In this document: piece by piece, positions 34,823-43,521 of the stretch
How positions within the stretch are numbered: the first letter of the stretch is position 1
Layout of the letters: the number at the start of each line of letters is the position of its first letter
Translations under genes and position numbers: made by a program
DNA from: Lentisphaerota bacterium
Lineage (GTDB): Bacteria > Verrucomicrobiota > Kiritimatiellia > CAIQIC01 > Lenti-01
Direction: 5' to 3'
Length of the DNA stretch: 50,661 nucleotides
NCBI GenBank assembly: GCA_012511885.1
Contig: JAAZFE010000014.1
Span: 1 to 50,661 of the forward strand
Notes under the pieces: generated by a model
Told to the model about the DNA's origin: nothing
Seen by the model: the letters and a program-made list of their open reading frames with translations, nothing else
Databases searched by the model: none

Positions 34823-35156
34823 GGTCGGGTACCTCGATGGAGATGAGTTCCAGTTCGTAGCCTCCGGTCAGTTCGCCGTCGGTGGCGCCACAGGAGGGAC
34901 ATTCATACGCGCCGATCGGGGGATGATAGGTCGCGTGGCAATGGGGGCAGCGGAAGGCGGGGGCGGTCTCCTCGATATCGAGCCGGGCGCCTTCGGCGGG
35001 GGTGCCGGGGATGAGAGCCTCGAAGGCGAAGCGGAGGGCTTCGATGACGACCCCGGAGAGCGGGCCGACCCGCACGCGCAGAGCGCAAACGGGCGCGCCG
35101 GCCGCCGCGTTCAGGGCGTCATCCAGCAAGATGTTCATGAGGCTCAGTTCGTGCAT
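34815..35156 (-). CDS. hypA: Hydrogenase nickel-incorporation protein HypA
   Basis: This 113-residue nickel chaperone begins MHELSLMNILL, with the Ni-binding Met1-His2-Glu3 triad, and carries a zinc site of two pairs, CPHC and CPSC, separated by a short loop (ATYHPPIGAYE). The start must be ATG 35156 because the free N-terminus with His2 binds nickel; the frame continuing to 35477 would bury it. It is the first gene of the hypAB pair. The 280-bp spacer to divergent mraZ holds DnaA-box-like sites. Confidence 0.95.
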   Translation of the reverse strand: MHELSLMNILLDDALNAAAGAPVCALRVRVGPLSGVVIEALRFAFEALIPGTPAEGARLDIEETAPAFRCPHCHATYHPPIGAYECPSCGATDGELTGGYELELISIEVPDHV

Positions 35157-35280
35157 TGGAGAGAGCACCCTACCACATCTTTCGAAAATTGGGATGATTT
35201 TGTCGGGACATTTTGTGCGGTATGTGAGAGCACCCGAAGGCCCGGTTTGGCGGGAGAAAACGGGATGGTTGTCAAGGGGT

Positions 35281-35300
35281 TGTGGATAACTTGTGCATAC
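35281..35300. promoter_or_regulatory. Tandem DnaA-box-like sites upstream of mraZ
   Basis: TGTGGATAA at 35281-35289 is the exact complement of the DnaA box TTATCCACA. TGTGCATAC at 35292-35300 matches TTATGCACA with one mismatch. The 11-bp spacing puts them on one face of the helix. They may tie this division cluster to DnaA. No origin genes are present. Confidence 0.5.
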
Positions 35301-35385
35301 GGGGAAGGGCAGGGCGAATAAGTGCTCCTCTAACTCATTGAGGCGGAATGAAATAAAAAAATGTATAAAAAGCTGTTTTTTCTTG

Positions 35386-35420
35386 TTGACGAATGGTGGG
35401 TCGAAGTGGGATAAAGTGGT
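35386..35420 (+). promoter_or_regulatory. mraZ promoter with MraZ operator boxes
   Basis: TTGACG at 35386-35391 and GATAAA at 35410-35415 are 18 bp apart. Three boxes GTGGG (35396-35400), GTGGG (35406-35410) and GTGGT (35416-35420), each 5 bp apart, overlap this promoter. This is the known MraZ-binding arrangement, so the cluster is probably autoregulated. Confidence 0.85.
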
Positions 35421-35436
35421 GCAGAAGGCCACCGAA

Positions 35437-35916
35437 ATGGAGCGTCGTGTCACAACTGAAATGCGGGAGCTGCTCACGGCGGGCGCCTTTGTCGGACGCT
35501 ACACGCACTCGCTGGATGGGAAGAAGCGAGTGACCATTCCCGCCGATTGGCGGGAGTCGGCGGTTGAACCGGTGCTGTTTGTTCTGCCGGGGGTCAACGA
35601 GAAGTGTCTCTATGTGTATACCGCGCGCGAGATGGCGCAACGTCTTGAGAAGGTTCGCTCGGCCTCGGTGGCCAACGTACAGGCGCAAAAATTTTTGCGC
35701 GATTTCTTTTCGCGCGCGGACCGCGTGATTCTGGATTCGCAGGGGCGGATCCGAGTGAAGGATGAGTTGCTGGATTACGCGGGAATTATCAATCAGATGG
35801 TGTTGGTGGGTATTGGGAGTCGGTTCGAATTATGGAGTCCGGAGTCATGGAACGAGCAGAGTACTCAGCTGGATCAATCGCAATTCGCGGAAGCAGCGCA
35901 ATACATCGGGTTCTAA
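35437..35916 (+). CDS. mraZ: Transcriptional regulator MraZ
   Basis: The product has 159 residues with two AbrB/SpoVT-like halves: VGRYTHSLDGKKRVTIPADW and RVILDSQGRIRVKDELLDYA. MraZ binds direct GTGGG repeats in front of its own gene and adjusts expression of the division and cell-wall cluster. I chose ATG 35437 because AAGG lies nine bases before it and it sits just after the predicted transcription start. ATG 35461 is also possible. Any start before 35420 would lie inside the promoter, so the longer frame is rejected. It is the first gene of the dcw cluster. Confidence 0.93.
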   Translation: MERRVTTEMRELLTAGAFVGRYTHSLDGKKRVTIPADWRESAVEPVLFVLPGVNEKCLYVYTAREMAQRLEKVRSASVANVQAQKFLRDFFSRADRVILDSQGRIRVKDELLDYAGIINQMVLVGIGSRFELWSPESWNEQSTQLDQSQFAEAAQYIGF

Positions 35917-36470
35917 GTTTCCTGGGCGCGGTTCTGCTGGGCATCGGCCCGGCGGCCCGGCGCGACAAGGAGGCCGAAAACTGGTGGGACAGCGACTATG
36001 ACGAGGAGGCGTCTTCGACCCCGATGGTTCTGGGGGAACAGGCCGAACTTTTCGACGAGTCCGGCCAGGTGACTTTTCAGGCGGCCCCCGAACTCGAGTT
36101 GCCCGCCAAACCGGAAGTGGCGGTGCAGGCGGAAGCCCAGCCGGGCCGTACGATGGTGACAGTGCAGCCGCACGCCCGGCAGGCGGCCCGGGTGGTGGCC
36201 ACCCGGCGGGTGGCGCCCGTTGTCAAGGCGGTCGCCACCACAAAAGTCATCCAGGCGCGCGGCGACGTGGCCCGGCACTTGTTGATGAGTCAATCCATTT
36301 CGAGCGGCAAGGAGCATGCGCGCCGGTTCTCCGTTCCCCGGCGCGCACTCCTTCCGCGTTTCCAGTTGTTCGAGGGAGCCGCGGGCGTGGTGGAAGACGA
36401 GCGCGGCAACATGAAGCTGCCCTGGCGCTCCATGCGCAAACAGCGCGGACGTGTGTGGTTTGTTTCCTGA
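35832..36470 (+). CDS. Unknown anchored or secreted protein between mraZ and rsmH
   Basis: The frame gives up to 212 residues. Its start is unclear: ATG 35832 and ATG 35847 both lie inside the end of mraZ. A hydrophobic segment (RVLSFLGAVLLGIGPAARRD) begins near residue 27 and could be a signal or anchor. The rest is low-complexity, first acidic (WWDSDYDEEASSTP), then Ala/Val/Glu-rich, and finally basic (MKLPWRSMRKQRGRVWF). I do not recognise a family. The position within the dcw cluster and the 14-bp gap to rsmH support it being a real gene and hint at a cell-wall or division role. Confidence 0.55.
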   Translation: MESGVMERAEYSAGSIAIRGSSAIHRVLSFLGAVLLGIGPAARRDKEAENWWDSDYDEEASSTPMVLGEQAELFDESGQVTFQAAPELELPAKPEVAVQAEAQPGRTMVTVQPHARQAARVVATRRVAPVVKAVATTKVIQARGDVARHLLMSQSISSGKEHARRFSVPRRALLPRFQLFEGAAGVVEDERGNMKLPWRSMRKQRGRVWFVS

Positions 36471-36484
36471 TCATGAGGTGAACG

Positions 36485-37414
36485 ATGCTCCATGTTCCGG
36501 TTCTGCTGGAGGAAGTGGTTGCCCGGTTGGTGACCGAGCCCGGCGGCTGGTTTCTGGACGCAACGGCGGGAGCGGGGGGACACGCGGCCGCGTTGCTGGC
36601 CGCGGCAGGTCTTGACGCGCGGCTGCTGGCGCTGGATCGCGACGGGCAGGCGCTGGCCATGGCCCGGGCGGCGCTGGCGCCCTTCGGCGAGCGGGTGGTT
36701 TTGGAGCAGGCCAACTTTGCGGACATGGCGGAGGTGGCCGCGCGCCATGGCGCGCGGGACTTCCGGGGCATCCTGCTGGATGTGGGCGTGTCGAGCATGC
36801 AACTGGATACGCCGCGGCGAGGTTTCAGTTTCCAGCAGGAAGCTCCGCTGGACATGCGCATGGATGAACGGCAGGAGTTGACCGCGGCGGACTGGCTGAA
36901 ACGGTCGAGTCCCGAGGAACTCGAGGATGTGTTGCGGCGCTACGGGGAAGAACCCATGGCGCGGCGGATTGCCCGGGCCGTGCATGACGCGTTGGCGCGG
37001 GGCGAACCGCTGGAAACGACCACGCAACTGGCCGCGCTGGTGGAGCGGGCCAAGGGCGCGCGGCGGCGGCGGATTCATCCGGCCACGCAGACCTTTCAGG
37101 CCTTGCGCATCGCGGTGAACGATGAGCTGGAGGCTCTGACCGCAGCTCTGCCGGCGGCATTGGAACTGCTCGCGCCGGGAGGGCGGCTGGCCGTGATTAG
37201 TTTTCATAGTTTGGAAGATCGTTTGGTGAAGCAGTTCATGGTGGCTCACGAGGGCCGAATGGAGGCTTTGCCCCAGGGCGGCACGCGCTGGAGCGGCAGG
37301 ATGCCGCGTGGCAAACGGATCGGGCGGAAACCGGTCACGGCGTCGGCCGAGGAAGTTGAGCGCAACCCCCGGGCGCGCTCGGCAAAATTGAGAGTACTGG
37401 AAAGGATGGTGTGA
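36485..37414 (+). CDS. rsmH: 16S rRNA (cytosine-1402 N4) methyltransferase RsmH
   Basis: This 309-residue SAM-dependent enzyme methylates N4 of C1402 in the ribosomal P site. HVPVLLEEVV, FLDATAGAGGHAAALLAAAG, GILLDVGVSSMQLDTPRRGF, LDMRMDERQ, FQALRIAVNDELEAL and AVISFHSLEDRLVKQFM are diagnostic and in the right order, and the length is normal. It is the classical third or second gene of the dcw cluster (formerly mraW), here followed after 1 bp by the ftsL-like gene. Confidence 0.97.
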   Translation: MLHVPVLLEEVVARLVTEPGGWFLDATAGAGGHAAALLAAAGLDARLLALDRDGQALAMARAALAPFGERVVLEQANFADMAEVAARHGARDFRGILLDVGVSSMQLDTPRRGFSFQQEAPLDMRMDERQELTAADWLKRSSPEELEDVLRRYGEEPMARRIARAVHDALARGEPLETTTQLAALVERAKGARRRRIHPATQTFQALRIAVNDELEALTAALPAALELLAPGGRLAVISFHSLEDRLVKQFMVAHEGRMEALPQGGTRWSGRMPRGKRIGRKPVTASAEEVERNPRARSAKLRVLERMV

Positions 37415-37415
37415 G

Positions 37416-37760
37416 ATGGCAAGGCGCAACAGAAAGAACGGGCGCACGGGCAACCGCCCGCTGTATTGGAGCATCTCCGTCTGCACGCTGGCAGCGGCAT
37501 TGGGCATGGTCTATCTGCATCTTTACAATACCTGCGAACGTCTTGAGCGGACCAACAAAAAGCTCGAACAGGAGCGGACGGCATTGCAGGAGCTGATCAA
37601 GCGCGAGGAGCACTCCTGGGAAAGCCTCAGCTCGATCCGCAACATGGACGCCCTGATGAAGCAGCACGGCATCGCGATGACCTGGCCCGAAAGCTCGCGT
37701 ATCATTCATATTGCCGATACCCCGTCCGAACCGCCGCTGTACGCCCAGCGCAGAAAGTAG
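37416..37760 (+). CDS. ftsL: FtsL-like bitopic division protein
   Basis: The product has 114 residues. A basic cytoplasmic start (MARRNRKNGRTGNR) is followed by one membrane helix (LYWSISVCTLAAALGMVYLH) and a short periplasmic coiled coil (CERLERTNKKLEQERTALQE). FtsL sequences are poorly conserved. The assignment rests on topology, size and position between rsmH and ftsI, where ftsL stands in many bacteria. FtsL links with FtsB and FtsQ and activates FtsWI at the septum. Confidence 0.78.
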   Translation: MARRNRKNGRTGNRPLYWSISVCTLAAALGMVYLHLYNTCERLERTNKKLEQERTALQELIKREEHSWESLSSIRNMDALMKQHGIAMTWPESSRIIHIADTPSEPPLYAQRRK

Positions 37761-37765
37761 GCCCG

Positions 37766-39505
37766 GTGAGTGAACGAGGTTACATGTGGCGGGTGGGGGG
37801 AGCCGCCGGGGTTCTGCTGGTTCTCTGGTGCGTGTTGATCGCGCGCCTGGGGCAGTTGCATCTTGGCGACAACTCGGCCTTGTTGCAGAAAATTGAACGG
37901 TTGCGCACGCACCGCCAGGATTTGCGGGTGGGGCGGGGGCGCATCCTCGATTGCAATGGCCATCTGCTGGCGCTGGATTTGACACTTCACAACGTGGTGG
38001 TGGCACCGGACGTGGTGGCGCGCTCCAATGCCGCGGAGAGCGTCAGCGCGAGTCTGGCGCAAGTCTTGGGCAAGCCCCGCGACCAGGTGCGCCAGCGGGT
38101 TGGCCGCGAACAGCGCAAATATGAGGTGATTGAGCCCAAGGTTCACGACAAGACGGTGGAGCAAATCCGGGCGATGAAGTTGCCGGGAGTCTGGTTTGAA
38201 CCGGTGCGAACCCGCCATTATCCGCAGCAGGAGCTGGCCTGCCACGTGGTGGGTTTTGTCAATTTTGAAGGCGTAGGCAGCGCCGGCATCGAACAGAGCT
38301 GGGACAACATCCTGAAGGGACGTCCGGGGATGCTTGTGGGGCAAAAGGATGGCACGCGGCGCGAAGTGCCCTCGCGCCGCAGATTGACGATGGCGCCCCG
38401 GGAGGGCGCGAGCATCTATCTGACGATTGACCAGAACATTCAGTATTTCACCGAGCGGGCGCTGGACCAGGGCATGGAGGAGTTCGGCGCCGAGGCGGCC
38501 TGGGCCGCCGTGCAGGATGTTCGAACCGGCGCCATCCTGGCCATGGCGTCGCGGCCGGCCTACAATCCGAACGAGTTCAATATCAGCAAGGACTTCGAAC
38601 GCCTGAACCGGGTGGTGGGGGTGAACTATGAACCCGGGTCGGCCTTCAAGATTGCGCCGATCTCGGCAGCGCTCAATGAAGGTTTGATTGCCACCAACGA
38701 CTTGTTTGATTGCGAAAACGGAATGTGGCATTACAGCGGGCGCCCGCTGCGCGACTTTCATCCCTATGGCGAGTTGGATGTGACGGGGATTCTGCGTAAA
38801 TCCAGCAACATTGGCGCGGCCAAAATCGCGGTGATGCTGGGCGAAGCGCGGCTGTATCGCTACTTGCAAACCTTTCACCTGGGGCAGCCGACCGGAGTGG
38901 AGGTGCCCGGCGAGGAATCCGGCATTTTAAATCCGCTGAAGCGGTGGGCTAAAATTGATATCACGCGAATCGCCATGGGTCACAGCATCGCGGTGAATTC
39001 GCTGCAGCTTCTGGGCATCATGAGTTGCATTGGCAATGACGGTTTTCTGATGCAGCCTTATTTGGTGCACAAGGTGGTGGATCAGGACGGCATCGTGCTG
39101 CAGGAAACCAAGCCCAAGGCGGTGGCACGACCGATCCGGGAACATACCGCGCAACTGATGCGGCACATGCTGATAGAGGTGACCCGCGAAGGCGGCACCG
39201 GCACCAAGGCAGCGGTTGCGGGATTCAACGTGGCCGGGAAAACCGGCACGGCCGAAAAAATTGATTCCGCCGGCCGTTATGTGCGCAACCAGAATGTCTC
39301 GTCGTTTGTTGGTTTGATCCCTGGTGATCGTCCCGAGGTGGCCATCATGGTGGTGCTGGACAATCCCCAGCCCATTCGCACGGGGGGACAAACGGCGGCG
39401 CCCGTTTTTGCCAACATCGCCGAGCCGGTCATTCGTTATCTGGATCCCAGCCCGCCGGAGATCGAACGGGTTTCCCAGGGCCCGGCCGGGTGGGGCGACC
39501 TGTGA
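37766..39505 (+). CDS. ftsI: Septal penicillin-binding protein (FtsI/PBP3-like transpeptidase)
   Basis: This 579-residue enzyme cross-links septal peptidoglycan. One N-terminal helix (VGGAAGVLLVLWCVLIARLG) precedes the PBP dimerisation domain (GRGRILDCNGHLLALDL). In the transpeptidase domain the active Ser292 lies in GSAFK, the second motif is Ser346-x-Asn348 (KSSN), and the third is KTGTAEK at 492-498. It starts at GTG 37766, five bases after ftsL. Its stop overlaps the GTG start of murE, so the two are translationally coupled. The GRGRILD motif and the short C-terminus without PASTA domains fit FtsI. Confidence 0.95.
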   Translation: MSERGYMWRVGGAAGVLLVLWCVLIARLGQLHLGDNSALLQKIERLRTHRQDLRVGRGRILDCNGHLLALDLTLHNVVVAPDVVARSNAAESVSASLAQVLGKPRDQVRQRVGREQRKYEVIEPKVHDKTVEQIRAMKLPGVWFEPVRTRHYPQQELACHVVGFVNFEGVGSAGIEQSWDNILKGRPGMLVGQKDGTRREVPSRRRLTMAPREGASIYLTIDQNIQYFTERALDQGMEEFGAEAAWAAVQDVRTGAILAMASRPAYNPNEFNISKDFERLNRVVGVNYEPGSAFKIAPISAALNEGLIATNDLFDCENGMWHYSGRPLRDFHPYGELDVTGILRKSSNIGAAKIAVMLGEARLYRYLQTFHLGQPTGVEVPGEESGILNPLKRWAKIDITRIAMGHSIAVNSLQLLGIMSCIGNDGFLMQPYLVHKVVDQDGIVLQETKPKAVARPIREHTAQLMRHMLIEVTREGGTGTKAAVAGFNVAGKTGTAEKIDSAGRYVRNQNVSSFVGLIPGDRPEVAIMVVLDNPQPIRTGGQTAAPVFANIAEPVIRYLDPSPPEIERVSQGPAGWGDL

Positions 39506-41028
39506 AGCTGGACAGTGCCAAACCCGCCGCGCCAACTTGGAAGCTGGCGCGTTTGGTGGACGGTATTCCGGGGGTGGAAGTCGTTGGGGGGGGCGGCACG
39601 GTGATCAGTGGTCTGGCCTATGATTCGCGTCGCGTGAGTCCCGGGGCGTTGTTTTTCGCGCTGGCCGGGGAGAAAACCGATGGACGGCTGCACGTCGAAG
39701 AGGCCGTGCGGCGCGGAGCCGCGGCCGTATTATGCGAAGGCGCCCTCCCAAGCCAACGGACGCTTCCTTTGGTTCAGGCGCGGAATGCCCGGCGCGCGAT
39801 GGGCGATGTGGCCGCCAAATATTATGGTCATCCCTCGCGCCAACTGCGTGTCATCGGCATCACGGGCACCAATGGAAAAACCAGCACCGCTTTCATGTTG
39901 CAGGAGATGCTGCGTGTGGCCGGCCGCCCCGCGGGGCTGATCAGCACCATCCAATATCGTTTTGGCGGCCGGCAGATTACGGCCGCTCGCACCACTCCGG
40001 AGTCGCCGGACATTCAACAGATGCTGGCGGAGGCCTTGCGGGCCGGGGAACGGGGCATGGTCATGGAGGTGTCATCGCAGGGCTTGATGGCCGAACGTCT
40101 GCAGGGCACCCACTTTGGCGGCGCGATTTTTACGAACCTGAGCATGGACCATCTGGATTATCATGGAACGATGGAGGCCTATTTCGACGCCAAGAAGAGG
40201 CTGTTTTCCATGCTGACGGACGACGCACCCGGGGCCCCGGCCGTGGTAAATTATGACGATGCCTATGGCCGCCGCCTGTGTTTGGAAGAAGGGCTGCAAG
40301 ACCGGTTGGTCAGTTACGGTTTGTCGGCCGAAGCAACCGTTCGCGCGGTGGATATGGATTTTGGTGTGAGCCATTCGAACTTCCGCCTGGTGGCGCCCTG
40401 GGGGGAGAGCATTGTGCGTCTGCCGCTGGTTGGACGCCTCAATATTTACAATGCTTTGGCCGCGCTCGGAATGGGCGAGGCGCTCGGGTTGCCTCTCGAA
40501 TCCATGGTGGAAGCACTGGAGAGGATGTCGCCGGTGCCCGGACGTCTGGAAGTTGTGCCTGACCCGCGGGGGGGGCGCCGCCTGCTGGTGGATTACGCGC
40601 ATACGGAAGATGCCCTGCGCAACGTGCTGGAAACGTTGCGCGAATTGACGACGGGACGCCTGCTTTGCGTGTTTGGCTGCGGTGGCAATCGGGACCGCGG
40701 CAAGCGGCCCCGAATGGGGCGGGTGGTGGCGGAACTGTGCGACCGGGCTTTTGTCACCAGTGACAATCCTCGTGGAGAGGATCCCCAGGCCATCATTGAA
40801 GATATTTTGACTGGCATGGATTCGGCGCGCTCGTGGGTGGTGGAACCGGACCGGGCCAAAGCCATCCGTCTGGCGTTGCGGGACGCGCGCGAGGGCGATA
40901 CCGTGCTGGTGGCGGGCAAAGGACACGAGACCTATCAGGAAATCGGCGGTCGCATGATCCATTTTGATGATCGTGAAGTTGTGCAAAAGGTCTTGGACGA
41001 AGAGAGCGAATCAGCGTCATCCGGTTGA
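39502..41028 (+). CDS. murE: UDP-MurNAc-tripeptide synthetase MurE
   Basis: This 508-residue cytoplasmic Mur ligase adds the third residue to UDP-MurNAc-L-Ala-D-Glu. The P-loop GTNGKTS is at 122-128, TTPESPD and SSQGL contact UDP-MurNAc, and the specificity motif Asp421-Asn-Pro-Arg424 (TSDNPRGEDP) marks meso-diaminopimelate rather than lysine as substrate. I chose GTG 39502 (MKLDSAKPA), which overlaps the ftsI stop, over GTG 39490. The expected murF, mraY and murD do not follow; the cluster stops here. Confidence 0.95.
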   Translation: MKLDSAKPAAPTWKLARLVDGIPGVEVVGGGGTVISGLAYDSRRVSPGALFFALAGEKTDGRLHVEEAVRRGAAAVLCEGALPSQRTLPLVQARNARRAMGDVAAKYYGHPSRQLRVIGITGTNGKTSTAFMLQEMLRVAGRPAGLISTIQYRFGGRQITAARTTPESPDIQQMLAEALRAGERGMVMEVSSQGLMAERLQGTHFGGAIFTNLSMDHLDYHGTMEAYFDAKKRLFSMLTDDAPGAPAVVNYDDAYGRRLCLEEGLQDRLVSYGLSAEATVRAVDMDFGVSHSNFRLVAPWGESIVRLPLVGRLNIYNALAALGMGEALGLPLESMVEALERMSPVPGRLEVVPDPRGGRRLLVDYAHTEDALRNVLETLRELTTGRLLCVFGCGGNRDRGKRPRMGRVVAELCDRAFVTSDNPRGEDPQAIIEDILTGMDSARSWVVEPDRAKAIRLALRDAREGDTVLVAGKGHETYQEIGGRMIHFDDREVVQKVLDEESESASSG

Positions 41029-41119
41029 TTGGCCGGCGCATGAGCTGCGCCAACGGACAAAACGGGCAAAACGCTTGCTATTTCCCCGGGGGAGAGCCGA
41101 AGATGGGCGCGACCTGACG

Positions 41120-42148
41120 ATGGAACCGGTTTTACGCATTCAGGATCTGCGGGTGGGGTTTGAAACCCCGGCGGGATTCTTGCGCGCGGTGGATGGGGTG
41201 TCCTTTGAAATACGCCGCGGGGAGGTGCTGGGGCTGGTGGGGGAATCGGGCTGCGGAAAAACCGTCACGGCTCTCTCGCTGCTGCGTTTGCTGCCTCGTC
41301 CACCGGCAGTGATTGAGGGCGGACAGGCGCTTTTTCATGGGCGCGATTTGCTGACCATGCCCGTGGAGGAGTTGCACAAGATTCGCGGGGGTCAGATTGG
41401 CATGATTTTTCAGGAGCCCATGACGGCTTTATCGCCGTTGCACCGGATTGGCGACCAGTTGATCGAAACTGTCCGGCTCCATCGGGCCATGACGCGCCCG
41501 GAAGCCTGGCGCTTGAGCCTGGATTGGCTCAAGCGCGTGGGTTTGCCGGATCCGGAGCAGCGCATGAATGACTGGCCGCATCAGTTGTCCGGCGGCATGC
41601 GCCAGCGCGTCATGCTGGCGATGGCGCTTTTGCCCGAACCGGAGCTGATTATTGCCGACGAACCCACCACGGCTCTGGATGTGACCATCCAAGCGCAAAT
41701 TTTTGAACTGTTGACCTCGGTGCGGGGGGGGGATACAGCGGTCCTGTTGATCACCCACGACATGGGGGTGGTCTGGGAAATGTGCGACCGGGTGCATGTG
41801 ATGTACGCCGCGCGATTGGCCGAGAAAGGCCCCCGGGAATCTTTGTTTGCCCGTCCAACACATCCCTATACGCGGGGCTTGTTGGCGGCCATGCCGCGTT
41901 TGAGTCAGCCAGCCGGGCGTTTGCCCGACATTCCCGGTCAGTTGCCTTCTCTGACCCGTCCCCCGTCGGGATGCCGTTTTGCGCCGCGTTGTTCCCTGGT
42001 CCGGGATGTTTGCCGCGAACAGGCTCCGGAGATGAGCACAGTGGGGCCTGATCACGAGGTGGCCTGCTGGGTGACAGGCCGCCATTCTTCCGTGGCGTCA
42101 GTTGCCGGGGACGATGGCATCGGCCCTGATGACCGGAAACCGTCATGA
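41120..42148 (+). CDS. OppD/DppD-like peptide ABC transporter ATPase
   Basis: The product has 342 residues. Walker A is [14 protein letters not shown], the signature is [16 protein letters not shown], Walker B is [20 protein letters not shown], and the oligopeptide C-terminal region has [23 protein letters not shown] and the cysteines of [15 protein letters not shown], which in DppD relatives bind an iron-sulfur cluster. No permease, binding protein or OppF partner gene is in the window. The start is ATG 41120; the frame reaching 40964 lies inside murE. A hairpin-like GGCGCA/TGCGCC lies in the 91-bp gap after murE. Its stop overlaps the rimO start. Confidence 0.9.
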   Translation: MEPVLRIQDLRVGFETPAGFLRAVDGVSFEIRRGEVLGLVGESGCGKTVTALSLLRLLPRPPAVIEGGQALFHGRDLLTMPVEELHKIRGGQIGMIFQEPMTALSPLHRIGDQLIETVRLHRAMTRPEAWRLSLDWLKRVGLPDPEQRMNDWPHQLSGGMRQRVMLAMALLPEPELIIADEPTTALDVTIQAQIFELLTSVRGGDTAVLLITHDMGVVWEMCDRVHVMYAARLAEKGPRESLFARPTHPYTRGLLAAMPRLSQPAGRLPDIPGQLPSLTRPPSGCRFAPRCSLVRDVCREQAPEMSTVGPDHEVACWVTGRHSSVASVAGDDGIGPDDRKPS

Positions 42149-43521
42149 CTGAAACCCGGCCATATCGCTTTTGTCTGGTAAATCTGGGGTGCCCCAAAAA
42201 CACGGTGGACTCCGAGGGCGTTTTGGGAGCTTTGGCCCTTGCGGGTTTTCATTTTGTGCCTGAACCCGGTGATGCCGATATTTGTTTGGTCAACACGTGC
42301 GGTTTTCTCGAGGAAGCCCGTGAAGAATCCGCGGACATCCTGGAAGAGCTGGCAGAGATGAAAGACAGCCGGGGGAGGCCACTGCTTGTGGCGTTGGGTT
42401 GTTTGGTGGAACGCGCCGGGAAGACCCCCGCGCTTGATGTATTCCTGAAACATGCCGACGCGAGGGTCGGCTTTGCCGATTATGCGCGTCTGCCGCACAT
42501 TTGTCTTTCCCTGCTCGACAAGCACAAGGATTTGTCGCGGGCAGCAGAGGGTTTTCAGGGCAAAGCGCTGCCTCCCAGCTATTTTTCCTTTTTGAACCGG
42601 CCTCGAATGCGGATTGGTTCCCCGGCCTCGGCCTATCTCAAGCTCGGCGAAGGCTGTTCCAACGGGTGCGCCTATTGCTCCATCCCGCTGATTCGCGGAA
42701 GGCTGGCCAGCCGGTCCATTCGGGACATTATTGGCGAGGCCCGGCAATTGGTCGCATCGGGGGCGCGGGAGCTCAACCTGATTGCCCAGGATACCAGCGC
42801 CTATGGCATGGATCGGGCGCGCCGCTCTCAGTTGCCCAAATTGCTGCGCGAACTGGGCTCTTTGCCCGATGAGCTGTGGTTCCGGATTCTCTATGCTCAT
42901 CCGCGTCACTTGACGGATGAAATTCTCGGGGCCATGGCCGCGGATCCACGGGTGTGTCCCTACGTTGATCTGCCTTTGCAGCATATTCATGACGGGATGC
43001 TCAAAACCATGCGCCGGGGATATGGGCGGCAACAGGTTGAAGACCTGCTGCCGCGCATTCGCGCCGCTTTGCCCGGCGCGGCCATTCGGACAACCTTCAT
43101 CGTGGGACATCCGGGGGAGGGCCGGGTTGAGTTTCAAGAGTTGTTGGACTTTGTGAAGGCAGGACATTTGGATCATATGGGCGTTTTTGTTTGGTCGCCC
43201 GAGCCGGATACCGCTTCAACCGGCATGGCGAACCGGGTGCCCGTTCGGATGGCTCGATCGCGTCGCGACGCTCTGATGCGTGCGCAAGCCGAGGTTGCCG
43301 GGCAACGATGGCAGGGGCGGGTTGGCTTGCAAACGGAGGTGTTGCTCGAGCGGAGAGAGGTTGATGGTTGGCGCGGCCGGACCATGTGGCAGGCGCCCGA
43401 GGTGGACGGTGAAACCATCGTGAGCCATATTCCCGCCCCGGCACGGATCAGCGATGTGGTGCCGGTCGTGATAGAAAAAGCGCAGGCCTATGATCTGTGG
43501 GCGCGCGGCGTGCCGCCATGA
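42145..43521 (+). CDS. rimO: Ribosomal protein S12 methylthiotransferase RimO
   Basis: This 458-residue radical-SAM enzyme adds a methylthio group to an Asp of ribosomal protein S12. The auxiliary cluster cysteines are Cys16 (LVNLGCPKNTVDSE), Cys52 (NTCGFLEEAREES) and Cys86; the SAM cluster cysteines are Cys171/175/178 (EGCSNGCAYCSIP). IRGRLASRSI, YVDLPLQHIHDGMLKTMRRG and the C-terminal TRAM domain (VLLERREVDGWRGRT) favour RimO over MiaB. Both ends overlap neighbouring genes by four bases (oppD-like upstream, barrel gene downstream), so all three are coupled. Confidence 0.95.
   Translation: MTETRPYRFCLVNLGCPKNTVDSEGVLGALALAGFHFVPEPGDADICLVNTCGFLEEAREESADILEELAEMKDSRGRPLLVALGCLVERAGKTPALDVFLKHADARVGFADYARLPHICLSLLDKHKDLSRAAEGFQGKALPPSYFSFLNRPRMRIGSPASAYLKLGEGCSNGCAYCSIPLIRGRLASRSIRDIIGEARQLVASGARELNLIAQDTSAYGMDRARRSQLPKLLRELGSLPDELWFRILYAHPRHLTDEILGAMAADPRVCPYVDLPLQHIHDGMLKTMRRGYGRQQVEDLLPRIRAALPGAAIRTTFIVGHPGEGRVEFQELLDFVKAGHLDHMGVFVWSPEPDTASTGMANRVPVRMARSRRDALMRAQAEVAGQRWQGRVGLQTEVLLERREVDGWRGRTMWQAPEVDGETIVSHIPAPARISDVVPVVIEKAQAYDLWARGVPP

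Noticed and set aside
35281-35300. Chromosomal origin (oriC) at the DnaA-box-like pair
   Set aside because: There are only two boxes, no AT-rich unwinding region of clear extent, and no dnaA, dnaN, gidA or parAB nearby.
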